The translations under genes and the position numbers were made by a program. From contig NZ_JABXKH010000108.1 of the NCBI RefSeq assembly GCF_017115105.1, positions 1 through 51,944 on the forward strand: a stretch of DNA of 51,944 nt, in the 5' to 3' direction. Shown here piece after piece: positions 1 to 8,572 of the stretch (position 1 is its first letter; each line of letters opens with the position of its first letter). Origin of the DNA: Nostoc sp. NMS2 (lineage in GTDB: Bacteria > Cyanobacteriota > Cyanobacteriia > Cyanobacteriales > Nostocaceae). The notes under the pieces are model-generated. The model made no database searches. It was given only the letters and a program-made list of their open reading frames with translations, and had not been told where the DNA came from.

Positions 1-18
1 CACCCGTCCCATATTCAG

Positions 19-168
19 GGCGGGCAGGATGCCCACCCCACAAGATGGAATAATTTATTTCTTGTCAGTCCCTTAAACGTCCCTTGCGCGTCTAGTAGAG
101 AGCATTATTACGAATTACGAATTACGAACTTGTACTGAGCGTAGCCGAAGTATTACGAATTACGAATT
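19..168. repeat. Small dispersed repeats and STRR heptamers
   Basis: This is the non-coding stretch downstream of the first GTPase gene. Near 19-45 there is a short GC-rich hairpin-like repeat (GGGCGGGCAGGATGCCCACC). From about 107 to 168, tandem copies of the heptamer ATTACGA flank a core reading CTTGTACTGAGCGTAGCCG. The same core and flanks recur in opposite orientation at 5941-6003. Short tandemly repeated heptamers of this kind are known from Nostoc and related genera. No gene is visible here. Confidence 0.7.
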
Positions 169-1478
169 CCCTTAAACCGTTCTTGCGCCGCCTGAAACGC
201 CTCTTGCATCACTAACTGAATTCTTTGGGGATCGGGTTTCTTACCTCCCATTAAATCACCAAAGTAAACGCAGGCTGCTTCCCCTAGCGCCCAGGTGTAG
301 GCAGCTGCCCAAGACGCTGCGATCGCACTCCCAAAACCTGGTATAAATTTAATTAATTCCCGTGCAATTGCCTGTGCTAAAAAACCACCTGCGATCGCAC
401 TCACAACACCCCCTGCCTGTGATGGTGTAACTGTCTGTCCATATAATTTACCCAATATACCCACCATCGATACTTGCAAGGCAGTTAGTACAGGCATTGT
501 GGCAAAAGGCAGAGGTACAGCCGCGAGGGTGGCAGACATAATCGCAAATGGCAAAATATAACGGCGGGCGGCATCTCGGTAAAGGTTGCCAAGTTGCTTT
601 CCAGCTTCTTCTCGATCCAATAGCTGATAAATCGCCTGCGCTTCTGCTTGTGGGAGTAGTTCTGCCAAAGAATCTCGCAGTGCCTCTAAGCCATAAAATA
701 CCGGATCGTAGCCATCTTCTTCTAAGGTAAAGTCAATTAGTACAGAGCGGTCAGTTATCCCGGCAAAGGCTTGCTGCATTGCCACAAATGCGCGGTTGAC
801 TTCCTCATAATCTGGCGGATAGGCAGGATGATTGACGGTATCGGCAGGATAAACTTCATGCAAGCAGGTAACTACCAGCAGACAGGGAATATTTGGATAC
901 TGCTGGCGTAACTTTTGAGCAATTTGTCGGAGTGTATCAGTTGCAAAATCATTGATTTTGACCGTCAAAAGGAGGATTCTGGCGGAACCAGTTTCCTTTT
1001 CTAAATCGCCAACTAACTCCTGAATGATTGTTTGGGTATCTTGGTTGACATCACCTAGTCCCACCGTATCAGTAAAAACTAGTAACGGTAGGTCATTGGA
1101 AGGATAGGCATAGCGCTGCGTGTGTTGCGTGTGCGGACGAAAACCCTGACCGATAATCTCAGCCGAAACTCCTGTCAATCCCCGCACAATTGAACTTTTT
1201 CCGGCTTGTGGTTTCCCAATTAGCAATGCTTCTGTGGTTGGCAGTTCGGCTCGAATTTTCTCTAAAATCTCTGCAACCTGAGTTTCACTGACGCTAAACC
1301 ATTCAACAACCGTTTGTGCCAGTTGTTCTACGGGTAGGAGTTTGGTTAAACGTGTTGTTGCTTTGTTCCAGACACCACCAATGCGGTTTGTCCAGGAATC
1401 ATCAACCGACTTGGTGGTTGTTGCATCGGTCGGTTCACTCAATTGCTGAGAATCATCTTGCTCAGTCATTTTCATCAA
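153..1478 (-). CDS. Membrane-associated GTPase with DUF697-like C-terminus
   Basis: The 441-residue protein has an Era/TrmE-like GTPase domain followed by a hydrophobic, alanine- and glycine-rich C-terminal half. The G1 loop is GKPQAGKSS at residues 88-96 and G3 is DTVG at 137-140. The expected NKxD motif is not clear; VVTCLHE occupies its place. From about residue 310 there are two or three hydrophobic segments typical of YcjF/DUF697 proteins, which suggests membrane docking. The start has three in-frame Met codons in the first four residues, so the exact start is uncertain. A second GTPase of related architecture lies at 15857-17416. The family is linked to membrane or stress functions, but no substrate can be inferred from the sequence. 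Confidence 0.8.
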   Translation of the reverse strand: MMKMTEQDDSQQLSEPTDATTTKSVDDSWTNRIGGVWNKATTRLTKLLPVEQLAQTVVEWFSVSETQVAEILEKIRAELPTTEALLIGKPQAGKSSIVRGLTGVSAEIIGQGFRPHTQHTQRYAYPSNDLPLLVFTDTVGLGDVNQDTQTIIQELVGDLEKETGSARILLLTVKINDFATDTLRQIAQKLRQQYPNIPCLLVVTCLHEVYPADTVNHPAYPPDYEEVNRAFVAMQQAFAGITDRSVLIDFTLEEDGYDPVFYGLEALRDSLAELLPQAEAQAIYQLLDREEAGKQLGNLYRDAARRYILPFAIMSATLAAVPLPFATMPVLTALQVSMVGILGKLYGQTVTPSQAGGVVSAIAGGFLAQAIARELIKFIPGFGSAIAASWAAAYTWALGEAACVYFGDLMGGKKPDPQRIQLVMQEAFQAAQERFKGIRNS

Positions 1479-1840
1479 AACGGTAGATACCTGTCTTTAA
1501 TTCAGCACACTTTATGGTGTTTAAGATTGAAGTTGTTGATCTAGAAGAATATTTTAATAATCTTATAGCGATTCTCAAAGGGATAACCAGTACCGTTAGT
1601 AGTGGATAAATCTGAGCGATCGCGTTTTTTGATTACATTTACCGTTTTGGCTTGTCGCGATATTTTAAATTACACACTGACTTAAAAGTATTTTTTATCA
1701 CATTCCATCAACTATGAGTAAGATGTTATCCTAATGTTCGGCTTGCTTTTCGTAATTAACATAGCGAGAGAATTGCAGAGAATGTGGCGATGTTGTTAAA
1801 ACAAAGTTAATGCATCCATTTTTTAGCTGAGGTACAAGTT
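1479..1840. other. Intergenic region between divergent genes
   Basis: This 362-base AT-rich spacer separates the minus-strand GTPase from the plus-strand ParD-like gene. It holds a GAGG Shine-Dalgarno-like sequence at 1829-1832, eight bases before the ATG at 1841. A HIP1-like site lies around 1617. I see no further gene or RNA in it. Confidence 0.5.
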
Positions 1841-2146
1841 ATGAATATCACACTCAAGTCAGAAATAGAGCAATTTATTCAAGCACAAATTGCAAGTGGT
1901 AGATTTGCTAATGCAGAGGATGTGATCAATGAAGCTTTTAAGTTGCTTCAAGAAAGAGAACGGCGAGTTGAAGAATTACGCCAAAAAATTGCGGTGGGAA
2001 CTAAACAAATTGCTAACGGGCAATTAACTGATGGTGAAGTTGTTTTTGCTAGATTTCAAGAAAAAATTAGAATTTCGCCCACGAACGCGAGTGAGTCTTG
2101 TAGAGAGGTGCGAGGTTTTAAACTATTTAAACTACATCTGTCGTAG
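1841..2146 (+). CDS. ParD-like ribbon-helix-helix antitoxin, orphan
   Basis: The first ~75 residues match the ParD/CopG antitoxin pattern: a short beta strand (MNITLKSEIEQFIQ), then the helix-turn-helix stretch SGRFANAEDVINEAFKLL, then a charged helix. Such proteins bind their own promoter and neutralise a ParE-type toxin. No parE-like frame follows: the gene ends at a 28-base palindrome and the next gene is on the other strand. The last ~23 residues, after EKIRIS, do not look like the family and have unusual composition. They probably come from a repeat or rearranged DNA read through, so the original C-terminus and partner toxin may have been lost. Start chosen at the ATG with GAGG eight bases upstream. 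Confidence 0.7.
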   Translation: MNITLKSEIEQFIQAQIASGRFANAEDVINEAFKLLQERERRVEELRQKIAVGTKQIANGQLTDGEVVFARFQEKIRISPTNASESCREVRGFKLFKLHLS

Positions 2147-2170
2147 GGGCAATTCATGAATTGCCCCTAC
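2143..2170. terminator. 28-bp perfect palindrome between convergent genes
   Basis: GTAGGGGCAATTCA is followed directly by its exact reverse complement. The palindrome overlaps the end of the ParD-like gene and sits between two converging genes, so it may act as a bidirectional terminator. It also resembles the dispersed GTAGGGGCAATTC palindromes of cyanobacteria, so it may be a mobile repeat. There is no clear T-run. Confidence 0.55.
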
Positions 2171-2206
2171 CGCGTGGTCTAATTACCTAAAAATGGCTGT
2201 AAACTC

Positions 2207-4855
2207 TCACGAATGGCTTGGCTCAATCAAATTGACGATCGCTTTCACCAATACATCTGGATCTACTGGTTTGGAAATATGCATTTGAAATCCGGCTGCT
2301 AGTGCTTGCTGCTGATTCATTTCGCCTGCATAAGCTGTGAGAGCGATCGCTGGTACACGTCCTCCTTCTTGAGGCGATCGCGATCGCACTTCCCGCATCA
2401 GCATATAACCGTCTGTCTTTGGCATTCCAATATCACTAATTAAAACATCTGGTATCGACTCAGACAACGCCTGTAACGCCTCCTGCGCTGAGGATACAGA
2501 GGTTACTTGTACACCATAGTCTTGCAAAATGAAGCTCACTAAGTCGCGGATATCGGGTTCATCGTCCACCACCAAAACTTGAGTGGCTGAAAGGAGTGAT
2601 GATTCAGGCTGACAATCTAAAGACTCATTCTCTTCATGCCGAACCTGTTCACTTCTCACCAAAAGCGGTAACTCAACAGTGAAGGTTGCACCCGATCCTT
2701 CTCCAGGACTTTCAGCTTGAACTTTCCCCCCGTGCATTTCTACAACCTTACGCACGATCGCTAATCCTAAACCTAGTCCGCCAAATGTCCGTGTAGTTGT
2801 ACCATCAGCTTGGCGAAAGTAGTCAAACACATAAGGCAAAAAGTTTCGGTTAATTCCCTTACCTGTATCGCTGACTTGAATTTTAATCTGATTACCAGCT
2901 TCCATGAGTCGAACTTCTACCCGTCCTCCTGCTGGGGTAAATTTTACCGCATTAGAAAGCAGGTTCCACACAACTTGCTGGAGCCGATTTGTATCGCCCA
3001 TCACTTGTCCTAAACTGACATCAAACATGGTCTGAATTTTGATCGACTTAGCTTGTGCTGCTAATTCTACTGTCTCTAGTGCAGCTTCAACTACCATTAC
3101 CAAGTTCACTGGACAGATATTTAAGTTTAATTTTCCTTGCAGGATGCGAGAGACATCCAACAAATCTTCAATTAGTTGGGTTTGTAACTTGGCGTTGCGT
3201 TCAATAGTTTCTAAGGCGCGGTTAGTAGTTTGTTCATCAAACTTACGATTCCGCAACATTTTTGACCATCCTAAGATGGGGTTGAGTGGGGTTCGCAGTT
3301 CATGAGAGAGAACCGCCAGAAACTCATCTTTAATTTGGTTGGCCATCTCTGCTTGTTGGCGTGCTGTCCTTTCGCATTCAAGGAGGCGATCGCATTCTTT
3401 TTCGGCTAATTTGCGATCGGTAATATCTAGTACAAAAGCAACACCATGTTCTTGGGAGTCATTCAGGAAGGCTACTCCCAAAACAATTGGGACTCGCTTT
3501 CCGTTGCGTTGAATGTACTCTTTCTCGTAAATTTTGGAAACTCCAGTCGTTTGCACCTCTAAAATGGCGCGATCGTCTAAATACTTATACTCAGTAGGAG
3601 TAAGTTCTCGCCAATTAATTCTACCTAAAATGGCAAATTCCTCACGAGTGTAGCCAGCTAGTTGAAGAAAGGCATCATTAGCATCAATAACAAAGCCATC
3701 CACATTCCAAAAAGCAACCCCGATCAGGTTAGACTCAAACAAACGCCGAAATCGAGCTTCACTTTCGCGTAATATTTTTTCTGCCCGTTTGTGTTCGGTA
3801 ATATCACGAGAAACAGTAATTACGCCTTCAATACTTTGGTTTAAATTCCGTAATGGTGTCAGGATGTATTCATAATAATGCACCCCATCAGCAGTTACAT
3901 ATTTACACTCATCCTTGATGGGCTTCCCAGTTTTGATTACAGCTTTTAGTTGATTATCTACCTGTTCTACAAGGTCTGTGGGTAAATCCAGTTCTTGCAA
4001 AGTCTTTCCGACAAGATCCTGGGGTTTAAAACCTAATATAGTAGCTCCATCGCGACTAACATACTGATAGCAACCTCTGCGATTAAAGATATAAATGTGA
4101 TCGACTGAGGCGGTGAGAATGGCATTTAAAATATTTGCCTGTTCTCTGACTTGTGTGGTTAGTTCACGAGTACTTTCTTGAGCCTGTTTGCACACAGTAG
4201 TTTCCATACAAACGCCGATCATTCGCACCGCTTGTCCCTGCTCGTCATAGATAAATTTTCCCTTGGCAGAAATCCAATGTACACTTTGGTCTGAGCGAAC
4301 TATCCGAAATTCATCGTTGTATTCAGTCTTTTGTGCCAAAGCATGACCGATCCCTTGCATTACAGATTGCTTATCTTCGGGATAAACGCACTTCTGAAAC
4401 GTTTCATAAGGGCCATCAAAACTACTTGGAAGTAGACCAAAAAGCAGTTCATAATTTTCAGACCAAATGACTTGATTGGTTAAAATATTCCAATCCCACA
4501 AGCCCATCTGAGAAACATCCAGAGCTAGCCTCAGCCGTTCTTCACTATCTCTCAGGGCTACTTCTAGCTGCTGTCGCTGTGCAATTTCTTGTTGAAGTTG
4601 CTGTAAAGTCACTGCTACATCTGTTGTCACATTAAAGCCTGTAAATTTTTCTTGTTCAACGTGGCACTCAATGTCATATTCAAAAACCGAAATATGCGAA
4701 CTTTGTGCCGATATTGCCAGTTTAGTTAATTGCTCTTCTAGTGCTGCTTGCTTTTGCCGATAAAATATTTCTGATTGCTCTAACTCAGCTATACGCTGCC
4801 GTAAAACTGCTAATTCATCAGTAAGTTTATAATTAATTTTATCAACATTTTGCAT
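2207..4855 (-). CDS. Multi-PAS hybrid sensor histidine kinase with receiver domain
   Basis: This is a cytoplasmic phosphorelay sensor with no membrane segments. The order is an N-terminal coiled coil rich in Gln/Glu/Leu, at least three PAS/PAC modules, a HisKA dimerisation domain, a HATPase domain and a C-terminal receiver. The phospho-acceptor His lies in SHELRTPLNP at codon 3302-3304. ATPase motifs include NLLSNAVKF, DTGKGI and GGLGLGLAIV. The receiver phospho-Asp is in LISDIGMPKTDG near 2432-2434. The frame stays open to a Met at 4906, giving 17 extra residues, but the Met at 4855 begins a typical coiled coil and is preferred; neither has a strong ribosome site. No dedicated response regulator is adjacent. 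The signal is unknown; PAS modules in such kinases often sense small ligands, redox state or light. Confidence 0.9.
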   Translation of the reverse strand: MQNVDKINYKLTDELAVLRQRIAELEQSEIFYRQKQAALEEQLTKLAISAQSSHISVFEYDIECHVEQEKFTGFNVTTDVAVTLQQLQQEIAQRQQLEVALRDSEERLRLALDVSQMGLWDWNILTNQVIWSENYELLFGLLPSSFDGPYETFQKCVYPEDKQSVMQGIGHALAQKTEYNDEFRIVRSDQSVHWISAKGKFIYDEQGQAVRMIGVCMETTVCKQAQESTRELTTQVREQANILNAILTASVDHIYIFNRRGCYQYVSRDGATILGFKPQDLVGKTLQELDLPTDLVEQVDNQLKAVIKTGKPIKDECKYVTADGVHYYEYILTPLRNLNQSIEGVITVSRDITEHKRAEKILRESEARFRRLFESNLIGVAFWNVDGFVIDANDAFLQLAGYTREEFAILGRINWRELTPTEYKYLDDRAILEVQTTGVSKIYEKEYIQRNGKRVPIVLGVAFLNDSQEHGVAFVLDITDRKLAEKECDRLLECERTARQQAEMANQIKDEFLAVLSHELRTPLNPILGWSKMLRNRKFDEQTTNRALETIERNAKLQTQLIEDLLDVSRILQGKLNLNICPVNLVMVVEAALETVELAAQAKSIKIQTMFDVSLGQVMGDTNRLQQVVWNLLSNAVKFTPAGGRVEVRLMEAGNQIKIQVSDTGKGINRNFLPYVFDYFRQADGTTTRTFGGLGLGLAIVRKVVEMHGGKVQAESPGEGSGATFTVELPLLVRSEQVRHEENESLDCQPESSLLSATQVLVVDDEPDIRDLVSFILQDYGVQVTSVSSAQEALQALSESIPDVLISDIGMPKTDGYMLMREVRSRSPQEGGRVPAIALTAYAGEMNQQQALAAGFQMHISKPVDPDVLVKAIVNLIEPSHS

Positions 4856-4967
4856 TTTAATAAACCGCTTATGAATAAAAATAACACTGACTTGAAGAGT
4901 AGGCATACCCTAGTTTTAGCAGTATGAATTTTTAAGCTAAAAAATGCAATCCATCAAAAGGCACATA

Positions 4968-5176
4968 AAAGGTTGTTTGAAAAGTATTTGGCTGTATCTT
5001 TAGCACTTATTGATCCCCCCTAACCCCCCTTAAAAAGGGGGGAACCGGATCAAAGTCCCCCAATTTATCGGGGAGCCACTGCGGTCTTGGGGTCTCCCCA
5101 AATGAAGCAAGTGGCGTGGATTTAGGGGGATCTAAAAAGATTTGATACATTACTAAGAACTTTTCAAACATCCTTT
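4968..5176. mobile_element. MITE-like element with terminal inverted repeats
   Basis: A 209-bp non-coding element is bounded by 18-base inverted repeats. The left end is AAAGGTTGTTTGAAAAGT (4968-4985) and the right end is ACTTTTCAAACATCCTTT (5159-5176); they pair with one mismatch. The inside holds C-rich and G-rich runs (around 5014-5042) that can form a hairpin, and the block CGGTCTTGGGGTCTCCCCAA at 5082-5101. It has no transposase and fills the spacer between the histidine kinase and rhomboid genes. A target duplication could not be fixed. Confidence 0.7.
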
Positions 5177-5241
5177 AAGAGTTTTAGCCAAAAGACATCT
5201 TTTGATATTTAAGAGCTATATCTAAAGACAAGTCAAATCAA

Positions 5242-5940
5242 TTATCTCTTCAATCGCATGAAAGCCGCACCAATACATAATCCCACAACCTGCCCCCAGA
5301 AGACAACACCCGATTGATTTACGCCAATGGGGGGAATATTTAAACTCCCGATACCATAAAATAATTGTTGCACAAACCACCAAAGTATATAGAGAAAGGC
5401 GGGAAGTTCGATAGGAATATACACAATAATTAACGGCAAAATGGTGTGAATTTTAGCTTTAGGAAATTTCATAATATATGCCCCTAAAATAGCTGCGATC
5501 GCGCCATTGCTCCCAATTAATGGTACTGTCAAACTCGGTGCAGCTAGAATTTGTACAACCCCTGTTAAAATGCCAGCCGCCAGATAAAATATAAGATAGC
5601 GTCTGTGTCCCAAAATATTTTCTACAGTCTTACCAAAAACCCACAGAAATAGCATATTTCCCAATATTTGACTAAAACTGCCGTGCAGAAATATGCCAAA
5701 AAGTAGTGAAAATATCCGCCAAATTACAATTATCCAAGCAGCAGAGTTGAAAAAGAGAGCATTTGTAATTGCCCCACTAATCTGAGCCGGAATCACACCC
5801 CAACTATTGACAAAATAGCCCAATGTATCACTAAATTCTAATTTGAGTTCCCATAAAAACACGGCAATATTAATGCCAATCAGCCAATAATTAATAATCG
5901 GCTTATTCCAATAACGAATGTTATCACTAATAGGAATCAT
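5242..5940 (-). CDS. Rhomboid-like membrane protein, catalytic residues replaced
   Basis: The 232-residue protein has the rhomboid fold signature: an N-terminal segment, a hydrophobic helix, an HxxxxxxxxN-type motif in TM2, a GxxG motif in TM4 and a small-residue TM6. The structural pattern HGSFSQILGNM (86-96) keeps His86 and Asn95. The catalytic positions are changed. The usual GxSG of TM4 reads GSNG (143-146), with Asn145 where the nucleophilic Ser should be. The usual AHxGG of TM6 reads WGQVVG, with Gln217 in place of His. It should therefore be an inactive rhomboid (pseudoprotease), by inference. Inactive rhomboids elsewhere bind membrane clients. It stands alone between a MITE and a divergent kinase gene. 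Confidence 0.8.
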   Translation of the reverse strand: MIPISDNIRYWNKPIINYWLIGINIAVFLWELKLEFSDTLGYFVNSWGVIPAQISGAITNALFFNSAAWIIVIWRIFSLLFGIFLHGSFSQILGNMLFLWVFGKTVENILGHRRYLIFYLAAGILTGVVQILAAPSLTVPLIGSNGAIAAILGAYIMKFPKAKIHTILPLIIVYIPIELPAFLYILWWFVQQLFYGIGSLNIPPIGVNQSGVVFWGQVVGLCIGAAFMRLKR

Positions 5941-6105
5941 ACTAATTCGTAATTCGTAATACTTCGACTTCGCTCAGTACAAGTTCGTAATTCGTAATTC
6001 ATAAACACAAAATATTCCTATCTGCTTCCCATTCCCCATTCCCCACTCCCTACTCCCTACTCCCCCTATACCCCTTAACGTGTGGCAAGATTGAAATCAG
6101 ATCGC
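5941..6105. repeat. STRR heptamers with dispersed core and CT-rich repeats
   Basis: Tandem ATTCGTA heptamers flank the core TACTTCGACTTCGCTCAGTA, an inverted near-copy of the repeat at 107-168. They are followed by repeated CCCCATTCCC/ACTCCCT units. This is the spacer between the divergent rhomboid and kinase genes, so the promoters of both may lie here, but none could be assigned. Confidence 0.65.
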
Positions 6106-6129
6106 ATCGCACTTAAGTAGGCAAACGAG

Positions 6130-8259
6130 ATGCTAGGAAACACACTTGTTGGAAGATACCAAATTATTAGTAACTTGGGAGGAGGGGGTTTTGGTGAAAC
6201 CTTTGTTGCTTATGATACTCAATTACCCGGTTCACCTCAATGTGTCGTCAAGAAACTCAAACCCCAGGCAAATGATCCGGTAACTTTAGAGACGGCTAGG
6301 CGTTTATTTGATACAGAAGCACAAGTTCTGTATAAATTGGGAACTCACGATCGCATTCCCCAACTTTTAGCTTATTTTGAGGAAAATGCCGAATTTTACT
6401 TGGTGCAGGAATTGATTGAAGGTCACGATCTGAGTCAAGAATTAATACCAGGTAAAACCCTTAGCCAAGAGCAAGTAATTTCACTTTTACAAGAACTTTT
6501 GACAATTCTAGAATTTGTCCATCAACAGAATGTAATTCATCGTGATGTCAACCCCCGAAATATCCTCAGACGACACCCGGATGGCAAATTAATCTTAATT
6601 GATTTTGGTGCGGTTAAACAAATTACTACCCAAGTAATTACTCCCGAAGGTTCAACTAAAGGTACTGTTGCCATAGGTACGCCTGGATATATCCCTGGAG
6701 AACAAGCTCATGGTACGCCAAAATTAAGCAGTGATATTTATGCTGCGGGAATCATTGCTATTCAAGCTCTCACTGGATTATCACCAGAGGAAATAGTAAA
6801 AGATGCTGAAACTAATGAGATTATCTGGCGCGATAAAGCCACAGTAACGCCAGAGTTTGCTCAATTTTTAGATAAAATGGTGTGCTACGACTTTCGACAG
6901 CGTTATCCTTCGGCTACAGTAGCATTACAAGCGCTGAAAGAGTTAACACTACCACCAGTTGAAACAATAGCGTTAACTCCTATTTCTCTACCCAAAAATA
7001 TAACTAAACCACAACCGAAAAAAGGTGTTTTAGGTAAAGTTTTACTAACAATATTTTTAGTGGGGATAAGTGGAATTGCATCAATATTTATTTTAAATCA
7101 CATTAATTCTAATAACGCTATAGAATTATCCAAGCAAGGAAATACACTTTTTGATTTGCAACGCTATCAAGACGCATTAGAAGTATATGAAAAAGCCGTT
7201 AATATTAGACCAGATTATGCTCAAGCCTGGAATGGTCAAGGCAAAACACTGTATAAGTTAAAAAAATCTAAACAAGCATTAGCTGCCTATGATAGAGCAA
7301 TTCAAATTAAGCCAGATTATTTTGAAGCTTGGAGTGGACGCGGCTTTGTCTTGGCAAGTCTACAGCGATATCAAGAAGCGATCGCATCTTTTGACAAAGC
7401 CTTACAATTAAATAATGAAAGCTCAGAAGTCTGGAATGCTAAGGGTGAAGCTTTTAGTAACTTAAACCAATATGACCAAGCAATTAAAGCTTATGAAAAA
7501 GCGATTGAATTCAAATCAGATAATTACGAAGCTTGGTACAAAAAAGGATTAGCTTTAAAGAATTCTAACCGATATGAAGAAGCGATCGCAGCCTACCAAA
7601 AAGTCGTTGATTTAAAACCAGACTACGAGCAAGCTTGGTATAATTTAGGGAATGCATTAGTTAATTTGCAACGCTACCAAGATGCGTTTAACGCTTATGA
7701 GAAAGCTGTACAATACAAGTCAAATTATTATCAAGCCTGGTTTTCGAGAGGCAATACACTGCTCAACTTACGACGTTATCCAGAAGCAATTGAATCTTTT
7801 AATCAAGTAATTAAATACAATCCTAGTAACTATCAAGCATGGTATAACTTAGGCTGGTCGTTACATCAAAACCAACGCTATGAAGAAGCAATAAAATCTT
7901 ATAATAAAGCCGCAACACTTAAGTCAAAAGACTATCAACTCTGGTATAATCTGGGAAATTCACAATACATTTTGCAAAAATACGAAGATGCAATCGCATC
8001 TTATAATAAAGCAGTTCGTTATAAACCAGACCATTCTGAAAGCTGGTATAGCAGAGGCAATGCTCTACTAAATTTGAAACGGTTTCAAGATGCGATCGCG
8101 TCTTACGATCGAGCAATAAAATACAAGCCTAATTACCAACAAGCAATAGACGGACGCAATCAAGCCCAAATTCAATTGCAAGGCGAGAAACCAAAGCCGA
8201 TAATTGTGCCAGTTATCCCAGTTCCTAATCCTACTAATCCACCGCAAACAACGCCCTAA
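6130..8259 (+). CDS. Ser/Thr protein kinase with transmembrane segment and ten TPRs
   Basis: A Hanks-type kinase domain occupies residues 10 to about 270. It has a glycine loop LGGGGFGETF, Lys41 in CVVKKLKP, the catalytic loop HRDVNPRN (His137, Asp139) and DFG at 158-160. The HRD loop has Asn where Lys is usual, a change I believe also occurs in other cyanobacterial kinases. One hydrophobic helix follows at about 300-320. Then come ten consecutive 34-residue tetratricopeptide repeats (about 331-670) and a Pro-rich tail. The likely topology is a cytoplasmic kinase with the TPR array on the other side of the membrane or as a scaffold. TPRs bind protein partners. The gene is monocistronic by spacing. 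It lies in a cluster of signalling genes, which suggests but does not prove cross-talk with the neighbouring histidine kinases. Confidence 0.92.
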   Translation: MLGNTLVGRYQIISNLGGGGFGETFVAYDTQLPGSPQCVVKKLKPQANDPVTLETARRLFDTEAQVLYKLGTHDRIPQLLAYFEENAEFYLVQELIEGHDLSQELIPGKTLSQEQVISLLQELLTILEFVHQQNVIHRDVNPRNILRRHPDGKLILIDFGAVKQITTQVITPEGSTKGTVAIGTPGYIPGEQAHGTPKLSSDIYAAGIIAIQALTGLSPEEIVKDAETNEIIWRDKATVTPEFAQFLDKMVCYDFRQRYPSATVALQALKELTLPPVETIALTPISLPKNITKPQPKKGVLGKVLLTIFLVGISGIASIFILNHINSNNAIELSKQGNTLFDLQRYQDALEVYEKAVNIRPDYAQAWNGQGKTLYKLKKSKQALAAYDRAIQIKPDYFEAWSGRGFVLASLQRYQEAIASFDKALQLNNESSEVWNAKGEAFSNLNQYDQAIKAYEKAIEFKSDNYEAWYKKGLALKNSNRYEEAIAAYQKVVDLKPDYEQAWYNLGNALVNLQRYQDAFNAYEKAVQYKSNYYQAWFSRGNTLLNLRRYPEAIESFNQVIKYNPSNYQAWYNLGWSLHQNQRYEEAIKSYNKAATLKSKDYQLWYNLGNSQYILQKYEDAIASYNKAVRYKPDHSESWYSRGNALLNLKRFQDAIASYDRAIKYKPNYQQAIDGRNQAQIQLQGEKPKPIIVPVIPVPNPTNPPQTTP

Positions 8260-8371
8260 TTCGTAATTCGTAATAGAGCCTCCGGCACGCTCCGCGTTAA
8301 GCGTTCGCGTAGCGTCTCGAAGAGAAGCTATGCCGCAGGCTTTACGTAATTCGTAATTATGAGTTACGAAT
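8257..8371. repeat. Small dispersed repeat flanked by STRR heptamers
   Basis: Heptamer copies (TAATTCGTAATTCG) begin at the kinase stop codon and recur near 8344-8371. Between them, about 8275-8345, is a GC-rich interrupted repeat with units such as GCGTTCGCGTAGCGTCTC and TATGCCGCAGGCTTTACG. Parts recur near 15700-15725. The rest of the spacer to 8560 is AT-rich and shows nothing else recognisable. Confidence 0.65.
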
Positions 8372-8559
8372 TGTTAACAACATTTAATTAAAAGCAGTAA
8401 TTATAACTATATTTAATTTTCAAGAATATTTTGAGATAAAAACTTATAATTCATGGCATTACTATAAATTCCTTGTTTATTTTACCAAAAGCTGTGAGCA
8501 TCGGTAATTTTTTGGGCAATCTAAAGATAACCAAGAATTTCTTACCAAACTATGTGCTT

Positions 8560-8565
8560 AAGGAG
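8560..8565 (+). promoter_or_regulatory. Ribosome binding site deciding a TTG start
   Basis: AAGGAG lies seven bases before the TTG codon at 8573. No ATG or GTG occurs at a suitable position before the first membrane helix of the downstream kinase, so this strong site supports initiation at TTG. Confidence 0.65.
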
Positions 8566-8572
8566 CTAACCC

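Noticed and set aside
153..1478. Idea that the GTPase, ParD and histidine kinase form an anti-phage defence cluster
   Set aside because: The genes lie on different strands, have no shared spacing and none is a known defence effector, so there is no support beyond proximity.
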